DNA from: Bacteroides mediterraneensis
GTDB taxonomy: Bacteria > Bacteroidota > Bacteroidia > Bacteroidales > Bacteroidaceae
Reading direction: 5' to 3'
DNA: 64,000 nucleotides
Assembly: GCF_016900355.1 (NCBI RefSeq)
Contig: NZ_JACJKA010000018.1
Span: 1 to 64,000, forward strand
This document shows, piece by piece, positions 9,822 to 18,736 of the stretch. The notes under the pieces are model-generated. The model was not told the origin of the DNA. It did no database searches and worked only from the letters and a program-made list of their open reading frames with translations. The position numbers were made by a program, and so were the translations under genes. Numbering within the stretch: the stretch's first letter is position 1; each line of letters starts with the position of its first letter.

Positions 9822-10742
9822 TTATCTCATTTCTGTATATTGGATTTTGTCCATGTCGCCATAGTCCAGATTTTCCCCGGCCATTCCCCAGATGAACATG
9901 TAGTTGCTGGTTCCGGCAGCTGCGTGAATGGACCATTCCGGCGACATGATGGCCTGTTCGTTGGCCATCCATACCAGGCGTTCTTCCTGGGGTTGTCCCA
10001 TCAGGTGGCAAATCATGTTGCCTTCAGGCACATTGAAGTAGAAATAAGCTTCGATACGGCGGCTGTGTGTATGGGCCGGCATAGTGTTCCACACGCTTCC
10101 CGGTTTCAGTTCTGTCAGTCCCATTTGCAGCTGGCAAGGACCTTCTTTCAGCACGTTTTTCACAATCAGCTGGTTGATGACGCGGTCGTTGCTTTCTTCC
10201 ATCTTACCGGCAGCAAAAGAGTTTGCTTTCAGCGAGCCCTTACGCCCATCGATGGTAACCCATTGAGTCTTGTATTCTTTGTGGGCGATGGCAGAATTGA
10301 GGTAGAACTTGGCCGGTTGGCTGGCATCCTTGCTCTTGAAGGTCACTTTCTGCTTGCCGCGTCCTACGTAGAGGGCTTCCTTGAATTTCAGTTCATATTC
10401 CTTACCGTCTACCGTGACAATACCGTCACCGCCGATATTGATGACTCCCAGTTCCCGGTTGAACAGGAAGTAAGGAGCTTTCAGCGGATCGATGGTATCC
10501 AGTGACAGTTCTTTGTGGACCGGCATGGCACCACCGAAGATGAAACGGTCGTACATGGAGTAGGTGACGTTGATTTCATCGGCCACCAGCACTTTCTCCA
10601 TCAGGAAGCTGCTGCGCAGCCTTTGGGTGTCGTAGGTTTTTACATCTTGCGGATTGCAGGCGGTCTGCATCCGGTAGTTTACCTGGGCATGAGCCGAAAG
10701 AGCCGCCACGCCCAGCATCATAGCCATTGCTAATTTTTTCAT
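9822..10742 (-). CDS. 4-deoxy-L-threo-5-hexosulose-uronate ketol-isomerase family protein with signal peptide
   Basis: KduI interconverts 5-keto-4-deoxyuronate and 3-deoxy-D-glycero-2,5-hexodiulosonate in breakdown of pectin or glycosaminoglycan unsaturated uronates. The 306-residue protein carries the family core: [29 protein letters not shown], and the metal site [16 protein letters not shown] with its two histidines and glutamate. It begins with a clear Sec signal, [19 protein letters not shown], so it should be exported; the classical enzyme is cytoplasmic and about 278 residues. ATG 10742 was chosen because that signal peptide begins there; the frame stays open upstream with no better start. 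It lies between the EIIC and transporter genes. Confidence 0.9.
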   Translation of the reverse strand: MKKLAMAMMLGVAALSAHAQVNYRMQTACNPQDVKTYDTQRLRSSFLMEKVLVADEINVTYSMYDRFIFGGAMPVHKELSLDTIDPLKAPYFLFNRELGVINIGGDGIVTVDGKEYELKFKEALYVGRGKQKVTFKSKDASQPAKFYLNSAIAHKEYKTQWVTIDGRKGSLKANSFAAGKMEESNDRVINQLIVKNVLKEGPCQLQMGLTELKPGSVWNTMPAHTHSRRIEAYFYFNVPEGNMICHLMGQPQEERLVWMANEQAIMSPEWSIHAAAGTSNYMFIWGMAGENLDYGDMDKIQYTEMR

Positions 10743-10761
10743 AAGCGCTTTATTTATTTTT

Positions 10762-12153
10762 TTATTCTTTATTCTGTAAAGTCTCGTGCAGGATACGCCG
10801 GCGGTTGTATACGGCCATGCCCAAAGTGACAAGGACCAATACCACCGAACCGATTATCTTGAGATGATAGACTGCATGGAAAATCACCCAGGAGAAGATG
10901 CTTGAGGCAAAGTCGAGGGCACCTCCCTGGAATCCTTCCGGTATCTGTACGGCAGTGTCGTGCGTCTTGACAAAAACATCCTGGGCGGCTTGTGTGAAGA
11001 ACGGGGCCAGGTCGGTCACGAAATACAGACCAATAATCAGAGCCACCAGTCCGACGAGGAAGGTTTTCAGCACGTTGCCTTTGGTGATAGGCAATACGGC
11101 CGGGAATAGATAGAACATGCCGGCCAGTGAAGCCAAGGGCAAAAACTGGTTGCCGGGCAGAACCACCGACAGGAACAAAGTGACCGGAATCAGCAGGAGG
11201 GAAACCACTAAGGTGGTAGGATGGCCGATAACCAGTGCCGGACTCATGCCGATGTTCAGGCTGGTACTGTGCTTGAATTTGCGGGCAATCAGTTCACGGG
11301 TGGCGTCGGAAATCGGGCGCAGCCCCTCAATGAATAAGGAAGTGATGCGCGGAATCAGTTCCATGACCGCTCCCATCTTGATGCCCAGTCCTAAGATAGA
11401 CGGAATCCTGTCAATCAGTTCCTGGGTGTTTTTGCAGGCCAGGACTCCGATAAGGCAGCCCACGATTACGCCGAGAAACAACGGCTCTCCCATGATGCCG
11501 AATTTCTTTTTCATTCCTTCCGCATCGATGTTGAGCTTGTCGAAGCCCGGAATCTTGTCGAGTAGCTTGCTGAGGACGAGGGCAAAGGGCACAAATCCCT
11601 GACAGAAAGGCTGGGGAATGGATATGCCCTCCATTTTCTCATAATAGGTCTGGAACTGCTTGCTGGTCAGGTCGGCCATAATCAGTGTGAGAATATAGCA
11701 GATGATGGCCGAGAAGAATCCCCACCAGATGTTTTCCGTAGCAAAGTAGACCACCGCACCAATGAAGGCATAATGCCAGTAGTTCCATAGGTCGATGTTG
11801 ACCGTTTTGGTCGTCTTGGTCAGCAGCATGAGGATATTGATGCCCAGGCATACCGGAATGATGAAGGCTCCCACGGAAGTGTTGTAGGCCACGGAGGCGG
11901 CCGCCGGCCAGCCCATGTCGAAAATACCCAGGCTCAGGCCATAAATTTCGGTCACTTTCTTCAACGGTTCCCCTAAGCTGCTGGTTAAAAGTGCCGTTAC
12001 CACGGAGAGTCCCACAAAACCTACTCCGACCAACAAACCGCTTTTCAGTGCTTTGCCGAATTTAATCCCAATACATACGCCTGAAATGGTAAACAGGATA
12101 GGCATCATCACGGCTGCCCCAAGCCCGATAATATAGCTAAAAACTTGTTCCAT
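10762..12153 (-). CDS. PTS galactitol-family EIIC-like membrane transporter, orphan
   Basis: This 463-residue protein has about ten or more hydrophobic segments and matches GatC/SgcC-type EIIC permeases: the opening [21 protein letters not shown], the GPxxxxA-like motif [47 protein letters not shown], and [19 protein letters not shown]. In other bacteria EIIC works only with phosphorylating EIIA and EIIB proteins. None is encoded in this window, and Bacteroides are generally thought to lack a sugar PTS, so it may work without phosphorylation. It is first in a minus-strand group with the KduI-like and ExuT-like genes, suggesting uronate or related sugar transport. The substrate is unknown. Confidence 0.85.
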   Translation of the reverse strand: MEQVFSYIIGLGAAVMMPILFTISGVCIGIKFGKALKSGLLVGVGFVGLSVVTALLTSSLGEPLKKVTEIYGLSLGIFDMGWPAAASVAYNTSVGAFIIPVCLGINILMLLTKTTKTVNIDLWNYWHYAFIGAVVYFATENIWWGFFSAIICYILTLIMADLTSKQFQTYYEKMEGISIPQPFCQGFVPFALVLSKLLDKIPGFDKLNIDAEGMKKKFGIMGEPLFLGVIVGCLIGVLACKNTQELIDRIPSILGLGIKMGAVMELIPRITSLFIEGLRPISDATRELIARKFKHSTSLNIGMSPALVIGHPTTLVVSLLLIPVTLFLSVVLPGNQFLPLASLAGMFYLFPAVLPITKGNVLKTFLVGLVALIIGLYFVTDLAPFFTQAAQDVFVKTHDTAVQIPEGFQGGALDFASSIFSWVIFHAVYHLKIIGSVVLVLVTLGMAVYNRRRILHETLQNKE

Positions 12154-12213
12154 GTTTTTCTTTTCGTTCCCTCTATCAGGTGGATTTCAGGTTAAAAATA
12201 AATGATTGCGTGT

Positions 12214-12244
12214 CAAAATTACGTCCTTTTATTCTAATATCCAA
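12214..12244 (-). promoter_or_regulatory. Bacteroides-type promoter for the EIIC-kduI-exuT group
   Basis: On the minus strand, TTGG (12244-12241) is followed after 19 bases by TAATTTTG (12221-12214), an exact fit to the Bacteroides -7 consensus TAnnTTTG with correct spacing. Transcription would start near 12207, about 55 bases before the ATG at 12153. Confidence 0.55.
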
Positions 12245-12438
12245 TTGACAAGACCTTAATTTTCGCAACTTTGCCGATTAAATAACATTTTTTCGTTTAC
12301 GCACACGGATATGTTTTCTCAAAGAATCCTTTGCGATTTGTGTCAATTTGGTGGATGAGGGTATCCGTAGGAAGAAAAGGGACGGGGAAAGATTAAATGC
12401 GAAATGCAGAAGAACTAAAAAAGAAATGGCAGGGCAGT

Positions 12439-12530
12439 TTCTCTGTTTCGCAGTGCGGGATTTGTATCCCACACTGTGAAATATATATCCCACACTGTGG
12501 TTTTTGTATCCCACAGTGTGAAACAGAGAA
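12439..12530. repeat. 21-bp tandem repeat array flanked by inverted arms
   Basis: TATCCCACACTGTG occurs at 12465-12478 and 12486-12499, and with one change at 12507-12520, so the period is exactly 21 bases. The core CCACACTGTGG is close to palindromic. The array is bracketed by a perfect 11-base inverted repeat, TTCTCTGTTTC (12439-12449) and GAAACAGAGAA (12520-12530). A fourth, degenerate copy lies inverted next to the left arm (around 12448-12462). Function unknown; the even helical phasing suggests protein binding or a dispersed repeat family. Confidence 0.8.
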
Positions 12531-12565
12531 TTCATGGGCATGTTGAGGCAAATTTTCCGATGCGT

Positions 12566-12976
12566 TTAGGGGTTTTCAGTCTCCTGAATGAAGATTTTTC
12601 CGTTCTTCTTTTGTATCTGTACCTGGCTGCCTTTGGTGTTCAAGTTGAAAGGAGTCACTTCGTCGGTACGGTTGTCCACCACCATCAGGGTGTTTTCTTC
12701 GGCAAAGCGTTTCACTTGGAATTTGACGGAACTGTTGCCTAAAGTGGAATTGAACAGCAGGCTGTCATTGATGTAGACCGAAAGGCTGTCGCCGGTGAAG
12801 GAATCGGCTATCTCTATGGCATAAAGTCCTTCGAAAGTCTTGGTCTTGTCATCGTTTTTTGACTGTCCCCGGAAGCCTAAATACAGGAAGAGGCATACGA
12901 TGAAGAATACGCCGAATGCCAGGATTCCGTTGCCTATCATGAATTGCTTGTTGCTGTTGATACTTTTGTTGTTCAT
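12566..12976 (-). CDS. Hypothetical protein with one membrane helix
   Basis: I do not recognise this 136-residue protein. It has a short basic N-terminus, one clear membrane helix (about residues 17-35, GILAFGVFFIVCLFLYLGF), then an outward or periplasmic domain of about 95 residues rich in beta-type sequence (YAIEIADSFTGDSLSVYIND, KFQVKRFA, MVVDNRT). Codon use looks like its neighbours. It stands alone, divergent from topA across 128 bases. The ATG at 12976 directly precedes the MNNKS start and no other start is nearby. Confidence 0.65.
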   Translation of the reverse strand: MNNKSINSNKQFMIGNGILAFGVFFIVCLFLYLGFRGQSKNDDKTKTFEGLYAIEIADSFTGDSLSVYINDSLLFNSTLGNSSVKFQVKRFAEENTLMVVDNRTDEVTPFNLNTKGSQVQIQKKNGKIFIQETENP

Positions 12977-13104
12977 AAATTAAGGTAATTAAAAAAGCGA
13001 TATTACCCTGCAAAGTAAGTTATTTTCAGTTTGTTTATCGTGTATGTTATAATTTTTTTTCTACATTTGTCCCGAAAAATATAAAAAACGGAATACAGAA
13101 TATC

Positions 13105-15435
13105 ATGCAAAATAACCTGGTCATAGTGGAGTCTCCGGCAAAAGCTAAGACAATCGAAAAGTTTTTGGGGGAGGGTTATAAAGTTATGTCAAGTTACGGA
13201 CATATCCGCGACCTGAAACAGAAGGCGTTTAGTATCGACATAAAAGATCATTTCAAACCGATTTACGAAATACCGGAAGATAAGAAGAAACTGGTGTCTG
13301 AATTGAAAGAGGAAGCGGCCAAGGCCGATATGGTATGGCTGGCATCCGATGAGGACCGGGAGGGAGAAGCTATTTCCTGGCACTTGTTTGAGGTGTTGAA
13401 ACTGGATCCGAAGAAAACGCGACGTATTGTATTCCACGAAATCACAAAGACAGCTATCCTGAAGGCGATAGAACATCCTCGGGACATCAATATTGATTTG
13501 GTCAACGCGCAGCAGGCACGACGGGTACTCGACCGTATTGTAGGTTTTGAATTATCTCCTGTACTGTGGCGGAAAATCAAGCCGGCGCTTTCGGCCGGCC
13601 GTGTACAGTCGGTGGCTGTACGCCTGATTGTGGAACGCGAACGTGAAATCAATGCATTTACCAGTGAGGCTTCTTACAAAGTGGTCGCTGTATTCAAGGA
13701 TGCGGCAGGGGCCTCTATCCGGGCCACGCTGGGACGTCGCTTCAAGACCAAAGAAGAAGCCCGCCAGTTCCTTGAAAAGTGCAAGGATGCTGATTTCACC
13801 ATCAAAGATATCATTACCCGTCCGGTGAAGAAATCGCCGGCTCCTCCTTTCACCACCTCTACGCTTCAGCAGGAAGCCGCCCGTAAGCTGGGTTATACGG
13901 TGGCACAGACCATGATGATTGCACAGCGTCTGTATGAAAGCGGATTGATTACTTATATGCGTACCGACTCAGTGAACCTTTCTGAACTGGCTTTGGCTAC
14001 GAGCCGCGATGCGATTCTGTCCATGATGGGCGAACGTTATGTGCACACACGGCAGTATGCCACCAAGACAAAAGGAGCACAGGAGGCCCACGAAGCCATC
14101 CGTCCGACGTATATGTCGAATGAATCCATTGAGGGTACTTCGCAGGAGGTACGTCTGTATGAACTGATTTGGAAACGTACGTTGGCTTCTCAGATGGCCG
14201 ATGCGGAACTGGAGAAAACCACGGCTACCATCTCCATAAGTACCTGTGACGATGAGTTCCAGGCAGTGGGTGAAGTCGTTGTGTTCGATGGTTTCCTGAA
14301 AGTGTACAAGGAGTCTTTCGATGAAGAGACCGAACAGGAGGATTCTACCGGGCTGCCGAAGATGGAGGTGGGCGAGAACCTGCAACGTGAAGAAATCTCG
14401 GCCGTTCAGCGATTCAGTCAGGCTCCGGCACGCTATACAGAAGCCAGTCTGGTGCGCAAGCTCGAAGAATTGGGCATTGGACGTCCGTCTACGTATGCAC
14501 CGACCATTTCCACGATTCAGCAAAGAGGTTATGTGGAGAAAGGAAATAAGGAGGGTGTGAAACGGGAATATTCCTTGTTGAGGCTGAAAGGCAAGGATGT
14601 AAAGGAAACCGTGCAGACGGAAATGAGCGGAAGCGAAAAGTCCAAGTTGATTCCGACCGATGTGGGTTGTGTGGTCAATGACTTCCTGATGCAGTATTTT
14701 CCGAAGATTATGGATTATAACTTCACGGCCAGCGTGGAGAAAGAGTTTGATGAAGTAGCCGAAGGCGAAAAGAAATGGACCGACCTGATGGAAGTCTTTT
14801 ATGAGAATTTCCATCCGCTGGTAGAGACTACACTGGCCACGAAGACCGAACATAAAGTGGGGGAACGTATGCTGGGTACAGACCCGAAGACCGGGAAACC
14901 GGTTTCTGTAAAAATCGGCCGTTTTGGCCCGGTGGTACAGATTGGGTCTTCCGAAGACGAGGAAAAACCGAAATTTGCTCAGTTGAACAAGGGACATTCC
15001 TTGGAAACCATCACCCTGGAAGAAGCGCTCGACTTGTTCAAACTGCCTCGCACCTTAGGGGAACTCGACGGGCAGGCTGTTTCGGTAGGAGTTGGTCGTT
15101 TTGGACCTTATGTACGCCACGGCAACGAGTTTGTGTCTATTCCGAAGGACAAAGACCCCATGACGGTAACCTTTGAGGAAGCAGAGCAGATGTTGCGGGA
15201 AAAGAAGGAACAAGAGGCCCAGAAGATTATCAAGCAGTTCCCCGACAATCCGGACATGCAGATTCTGAACGGCCGTTACGGTCCTTACATTGCATATCAG
15301 AAGAAAAACTATAAGATTCCAAACAACGTGAATCCAGCCGACCTGAATCTGGAAGCTTGTTTCAAGGTGATTGAACTGCAAAACCAGAAGGCGGAAACGC
15401 GGAAAATGAAAGGAGCAAAAGCAAAGAAAAAATAA
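13105..15435 (+). CDS. topA: DNA topoisomerase I
   Basis: Type IA topoisomerase that relaxes negative supercoils. The 776-residue protein has the N-terminal Toprim domain (LVIVESPAKAKTIEKFLG with E9; ASDEDREGEAISWHL), the active-site region with Y284 in LITYMRTDSVNLS, RVQSVAVRLIVERE, and the EELGIGRPSTYAPTIS block. The C-terminus (about 590-760) holds several beta-repeat modules (GRFGPVVQIG, GRFGPYVRHG, GRYGPYIAYQ) instead of the Cys4 zinc fingers of the E. coli enzyme; this is usual in Bacteroidetes. It ends in a Lys-rich tail. The stop overlaps the aroK start by one base (TAATG), indicating translational coupling. A TACATTTG element at 13062-13069 may be its -7 box. Confidence 0.96.
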   Translation: MQNNLVIVESPAKAKTIEKFLGEGYKVMSSYGHIRDLKQKAFSIDIKDHFKPIYEIPEDKKKLVSELKEEAAKADMVWLASDEDREGEAISWHLFEVLKLDPKKTRRIVFHEITKTAILKAIEHPRDINIDLVNAQQARRVLDRIVGFELSPVLWRKIKPALSAGRVQSVAVRLIVEREREINAFTSEASYKVVAVFKDAAGASIRATLGRRFKTKEEARQFLEKCKDADFTIKDIITRPVKKSPAPPFTTSTLQQEAARKLGYTVAQTMMIAQRLYESGLITYMRTDSVNLSELALATSRDAILSMMGERYVHTRQYATKTKGAQEAHEAIRPTYMSNESIEGTSQEVRLYELIWKRTLASQMADAELEKTTATISISTCDDEFQAVGEVVVFDGFLKVYKESFDEETEQEDSTGLPKMEVGENLQREEISAVQRFSQAPARYTEASLVRKLEELGIGRPSTYAPTISTIQQRGYVEKGNKEGVKREYSLLRLKGKDVKETVQTEMSGSEKSKLIPTDVGCVVNDFLMQYFPKIMDYNFTASVEKEFDEVAEGEKKWTDLMEVFYENFHPLVETTLATKTEHKVGERMLGTDPKTGKPVSVKIGRFGPVVQIGSSEDEEKPKFAQLNKGHSLETITLEEALDLFKLPRTLGELDGQAVSVGVGRFGPYVRHGNEFVSIPKDKDPMTVTFEEAEQMLREKKEQEAQKIIKQFPDNPDMQILNGRYGPYIAYQKKNYKIPNNVNPADLNLEACFKVIELQNQKAETRKMKGAKAKKK

Positions 15436-15959
15436 TGAAAAGAGTTTTCTTGATTGGCTATATGGGTTCGGGCAAGACCACACTGGGAAAAGCTTACAGT
15501 GCGGCTACTGGACTACAGTTTGTCGACCTTGACTGGTATATTGAGGAGCGTATGCGTAAGCCCATCTCCGACTTGTTTGCGGAAAGGGGAGAAGAAGGCT
15601 TCCGCCTGCTGGAACAGCGGATGCTCCATGAAGCCGGTGAGTTTGAAAACGTGCTGATTGCATGCGGGGGAGGAACTCCTTGTTTTTTCGATAACATGGA
15701 TTATATGAATCATACAGGCGAGACAGTATTTCTGGATGTATGTCCGGAGGTACTGTTCCGTCGTTTAAAGATAGCAAAGGCCAAGCGTCCCTTGTTGGCG
15801 AACAAAACGGACGAAGAGCTGATGCAGGTCATCACTTCCGCCTTGGAAAAAAGACTGCCTTATTACACGAAGGCAAAATGGCGTTTCAATGCGGAGGAAC
15901 TTGAAAGTTATGAACAGATTGACAAGGCGGTAGACCGCTTGAAGAAATTGATAAATTAA
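15435..15959 (+). CDS. aroK: Shikimate kinase
   Basis: Phosphorylates shikimate at the 3-position in aromatic amino acid synthesis; the product is the substrate of AroA, also in this window. The 174-residue protein has Walker A GYMGSGKTT (G8-T16), the substrate aspartate in FVDLDWYIE, RGEEGFRLLE with its shikimate arginine, and the glycine-rich IACGGGTPCF loop. The lid segment AKAKRPLL carries the expected arginine. Size is normal. Its ATG overlaps the topA stop, and speA follows after 31 bases, so the group is probably one transcript. Confidence 0.93.
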   Translation: MKRVFLIGYMGSGKTTLGKAYSAATGLQFVDLDWYIEERMRKPISDLFAERGEEGFRLLEQRMLHEAGEFENVLIACGGGTPCFFDNMDYMNHTGETVFLDVCPEVLFRRLKIAKAKRPLLANKTDEELMQVITSALEKRLPYYTKAKWRFNAEELESYEQIDKAVDRLKKLIN

Positions 15960-15990
15960 AGAAGTATAAATCTAGACTTTATGTAGTGAA

Positions 15991-17883
15991 ATGAGAAAAT
16001 GGCGTATTGAAGACTCTGAAGAGCTCTACAACATTACGGGGTGGGGCGTTTCATACTTTGGTATCAATGAAAAGGGTCATGTGGTAGTCACTCCACGTAA
16101 AGACGGGGTAGCCGTCGATTTGAAAGAACTGGTAGATGAATTACAGCTCAGGGACGTGACAGCGCCCATGCTGGTACGTTTCCCGGATATCTTGGACAAT
16201 AGGATTGAGAAAATATCCAATTGTTTTCATCAGGCTTCCGAAGAATATGGCTATCAGGCCGAAAATTTCATCATTTACCCGATCAAGGTAAACCAGATGA
16301 GACCGGTTGTGGAGGAGATTATCAGTCATGGAAAGAAGTTCAACCTGGGACTGGAGGCCGGTTCCAAGCCGGAGCTTCACGCCGTAATTGCCATCAACAC
16401 GGATTCGGATTCACTGATTATCTGTAATGGCTACAAGGACGAAAGTTACATTGAACTGGCGCTGCTGGCACAGAAGATGGGCAAACGGATTTTTCTGGTA
16501 GTAGAAAAGCTGAATGAACTGAAGCTCATTGCCAAGATGGCCAAGCAGCTGAATGTGCGTCCGAATATCGGAATCCGGATTAAACTGGCTTCTTCGGGAA
16601 GCGGAAAGTGGGAAGAAAGTGGAGGCGATGCCAGCAAGTTTGGCTTGACTTCCAGTGAACTGCTGGAAGCCCTTGATTTCCTGGAGAAGAAGGACTTACG
16701 GGACTGCCTGAAACTGATTCATTTCCATATAGGCAGTCAGGTGACTAAAATACGCCGCATAAAGACTGCATTGCGCGAGGCTTCACAGTTCTACGTGCAG
16801 CTGCATCAGTTAGGTTATCCGGTGGAATTTGTGGATATTGGTGGTGGATTGGGAGTGGATTACGATGGAACCCGTTCTTCCAACAGCGAAAGTAGTGTGA
16901 ACTATTCCATTCAGGAATATGTGAACGACTCTATCTCCATCATGGTGGATGCCAGTAACAAGAACAACATCCCGCATCCGAACATCATCACGGAGAGCGG
17001 ACGTTCGCTCACGGCTCATCATTCCGTCTTGATTTTTGAGGTGCTGGAAACGGCTTCTCTGCCTTCCATGGACGAGGATTTCGTGGTGAGCAAAGACGAT
17101 CATGAACTGGTGCAGGAACTTTATCAGATTTGGGACAACCTGAGTCAGAGCCGGATGCTGGAGGCTTGGCACGATGCGCAGCAAATCCGGGAGGAATCGC
17201 TCGACCTGTTCAGCCACGGTATCGTCGACCTGAAGACACGGGCACAGATTGAACGGATGTACTGGTCGGTGACACGTGAAATCAACCAGATAGCTTCGAA
17301 CCTGAAACATGCCCCGGATGAATTCCGCAACTTGGACAAACTGCTGGCCGACAAGTATTTCTGCAACTTCTCACTGTTCCAGTCATTGCCGGATTCCTGG
17401 GCCATCGACCAGATTTTCCCGATTATGCCGATTCAGCGACTGGACGAACGTCCCGACCGCACGGCTACATTGCAGGACATTACTTGTGACTCGGATGGAA
17501 AGATTGCCAACTTCGTGACCAGCCGGAACGTAGCGCACGATTTGCCGGTACATACCATCAAGGCGAAAGAATCTTATTATATAGGAGTTTTCCTGGTAGG
17601 AGCTTATCAGGAAATCCTGGGCGATATGCACAATTTGTTTGGTGACACCAATGCCGTACACGTGAGTGTGGACGACAAGGGCTACAGCATTGATCAGGTG
17701 ATTGATGGGGAAACCGTGGCCGAGGTACTCGACTATGTGCAGTATAACCCGAAAAAACTGGTTCGTACATTGGAAACCTGGGTGACCAAGTCGGTGAAGG
17801 AAGGACGTATTTCTTTGGAAGAAGGAAAAGAATTCCTGGCCAACTACCGTTCCGGATTGTACGGATATACTTATTTGGAGTAA
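15991..17883 (+). CDS. speA: Biosynthetic arginine decarboxylase
   Basis: PLP-dependent enzyme that turns arginine into agmatine, the first step to putrescine and, in Bacteroidetes, to spermidine through carboxyspermidine. The 630-residue length is that of the SpeA family. Visible landmarks are the PLP lysine in IYPIKVNQMRPVV, GLEAGSKPELHA, HFHIGSQ, the glycine-rich VDIGGGLGVDYDG phosphate site, and ESGRSLTAHH. The late part, SLPDSWAIDQIFPIMPI with DITCDSDG, forms the second half of the active site. argB follows by 15 bases. Confidence 0.95.
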   Translation: MRKWRIEDSEELYNITGWGVSYFGINEKGHVVVTPRKDGVAVDLKELVDELQLRDVTAPMLVRFPDILDNRIEKISNCFHQASEEYGYQAENFIIYPIKVNQMRPVVEEIISHGKKFNLGLEAGSKPELHAVIAINTDSDSLIICNGYKDESYIELALLAQKMGKRIFLVVEKLNELKLIAKMAKQLNVRPNIGIRIKLASSGSGKWEESGGDASKFGLTSSELLEALDFLEKKDLRDCLKLIHFHIGSQVTKIRRIKTALREASQFYVQLHQLGYPVEFVDIGGGLGVDYDGTRSSNSESSVNYSIQEYVNDSISIMVDASNKNNIPHPNIITESGRSLTAHHSVLIFEVLETASLPSMDEDFVVSKDDHELVQELYQIWDNLSQSRMLEAWHDAQQIREESLDLFSHGIVDLKTRAQIERMYWSVTREINQIASNLKHAPDEFRNLDKLLADKYFCNFSLFQSLPDSWAIDQIFPIMPIQRLDERPDRTATLQDITCDSDGKIANFVTSRNVAHDLPVHTIKAKESYYIGVFLVGAYQEILGDMHNLFGDTNAVHVSVDDKGYSIDQVIDGETVAEVLDYVQYNPKKLVRTLETWVTKSVKEGRISLEEGKEFLANYRSGLYGYTYLE

Positions 17884-17898
17884 AATGGGAGATAAGAT

Positions 17899-18672
17899 AT
17901 GAAAGAGAAACTGACAGTCATAAAGGTAGGAGGAAAAATTGTAGAAGAGCCTGACACATTGAATCAGCTGTTGAACGATTTTTCTTCTATGCCCGGTTAT
18001 AAGGTGCTGGTGCACGGAGGAGGCCGTTCGGCTACCCGTATTGCGGCACAACTGGGCATTGAGAGCCGGATGGTAAACGGACGTCGCATTACCGATGCCG
18101 ATACCTTGAAAGTGGTGACCATGGTTTATGGGGGCTTGGTGAACAAGAATATCGTGGCCGGTTTGCAGGCAAGAGGCGTGAATGCCGTCGGATTGACGGG
18201 AGCCGATATGAACGTCATCCGTTCCGTGAAGCGTCCGGTAAAGGATATTGACTACGGTTATGTGGGCGATGTGGAGAAGGTAGATGGAGCCGCTTTGACC
18301 GATTTGATTCATCGGCAGATTGTGCCTGTCATGGCACCGTTGACGCACGACGGTCACGGCAACCTGCTGAACACGAATGCCGACACCATTGCCGGAGAAA
18401 CGGCAAAGGCCTTGGCTGAGTATTTTGAGGTGACACTGGTCTACTGTTTTGAAAAGAAAGGCGTGCTACGCGACGAGAATGACGATGACAGCGTGATTCC
18501 GGTGCTGACCCCCGACTTGTTCAAACGTTACGTGGACGAAGGTGTGATACAAGGAGGCATGATTCCGAAACTGGAAAATTCTTTTTCGGCCTTGGACGCT
18601 GGAGTTTCACAGGTTGTAATTACCTTAGCATCAGCCATTCATAAGGACGCGGGAACCATTATCAGAAAATAA
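17899..18672 (+). CDS. argB: Acetylglutamate kinase (possibly N-succinylglutamate kinase)
   Basis: This 257-residue amino acid kinase phosphorylates an N-acylated glutamate in arginine synthesis. It has the family motifs IKVGGKIV near the start, LVHGGGRSATRIA, GLTGADMN, and NTNADTIAGETAKAL. Bacteroides fragilis is known to use succinylated rather than acetylated intermediates in arginine synthesis, so the true substrate here may be N-succinylglutamate; the sequence alone does not settle it. The place next to speA links arginine synthesis and use. A hairpin and an ECF-type promoter follow before the sigma factor gene. Confidence 0.9.
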   Translation: MKEKLTVIKVGGKIVEEPDTLNQLLNDFSSMPGYKVLVHGGGRSATRIAAQLGIESRMVNGRRITDADTLKVVTMVYGGLVNKNIVAGLQARGVNAVGLTGADMNVIRSVKRPVKDIDYGYVGDVEKVDGAALTDLIHRQIVPVMAPLTHDGHGNLLNTNADTIAGETAKALAEYFEVTLVYCFEKKGVLRDENDDDSVIPVLTPDLFKRYVDEGVIQGGMIPKLENSFSALDAGVSQVVITLASAIHKDAGTIIRK

Positions 18673-18695
18673 TTAAAAAAAATCGACGGGTGGGT

Positions 18696-18720
18696 GTAAC
18701 TTTTATGAAACTCACCCGTC
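18696..18720 (+). promoter_or_regulatory. Putative ECF-type promoter, probable sigma autoregulation
   Basis: GTAAC (18696-18700) and CGTC (18717-18720) are separated by 16 bases, the layout of ECF sigma promoters (AAC-type -35, CGTC-type -10). The sigma gene starts 16 bases after the -10 element, leaving a very short leader. The two elements also lie inside a hairpin (GACGGGTG at 18685-18692 against CACCCGTC at 18713-18720), which could end the argB transcript, though the T run is poor. Confidence 0.5.
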
Positions 18721-18736
18721 ATTATTATAGAAAGCA

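Larger units (their letters stand above)
12154..12565. other. Intergenic region upstream of the EIIC gene
   Basis: No gene I trust lies here. The region holds a well-formed minus-strand promoter (12214-12244) and a periodic repeat array (12439-12530). A minus-strand open frame at 12278-12541 reads through the array as a seven-residue repeat built on HSVGYK; I take it as a by-product of the 21-base period. Confidence 0.6.

Noticed and set aside
12439-12530. CRISPR array
   Set aside because: Period is only 21 bases with spacers of about 7 bases, three copies and no cas genes.
12278-12541. Minus-strand open frame with a repeated HSVGYK motif
   Set aside because: The protein repeat is a direct result of the 21-base DNA period; the rest of the frame has no protein character.
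17383-18357. Long antisense frame (324 residues) across speA and argB
   Set aside because: Shadow frame spanning two genuine genes; no domain recognised.
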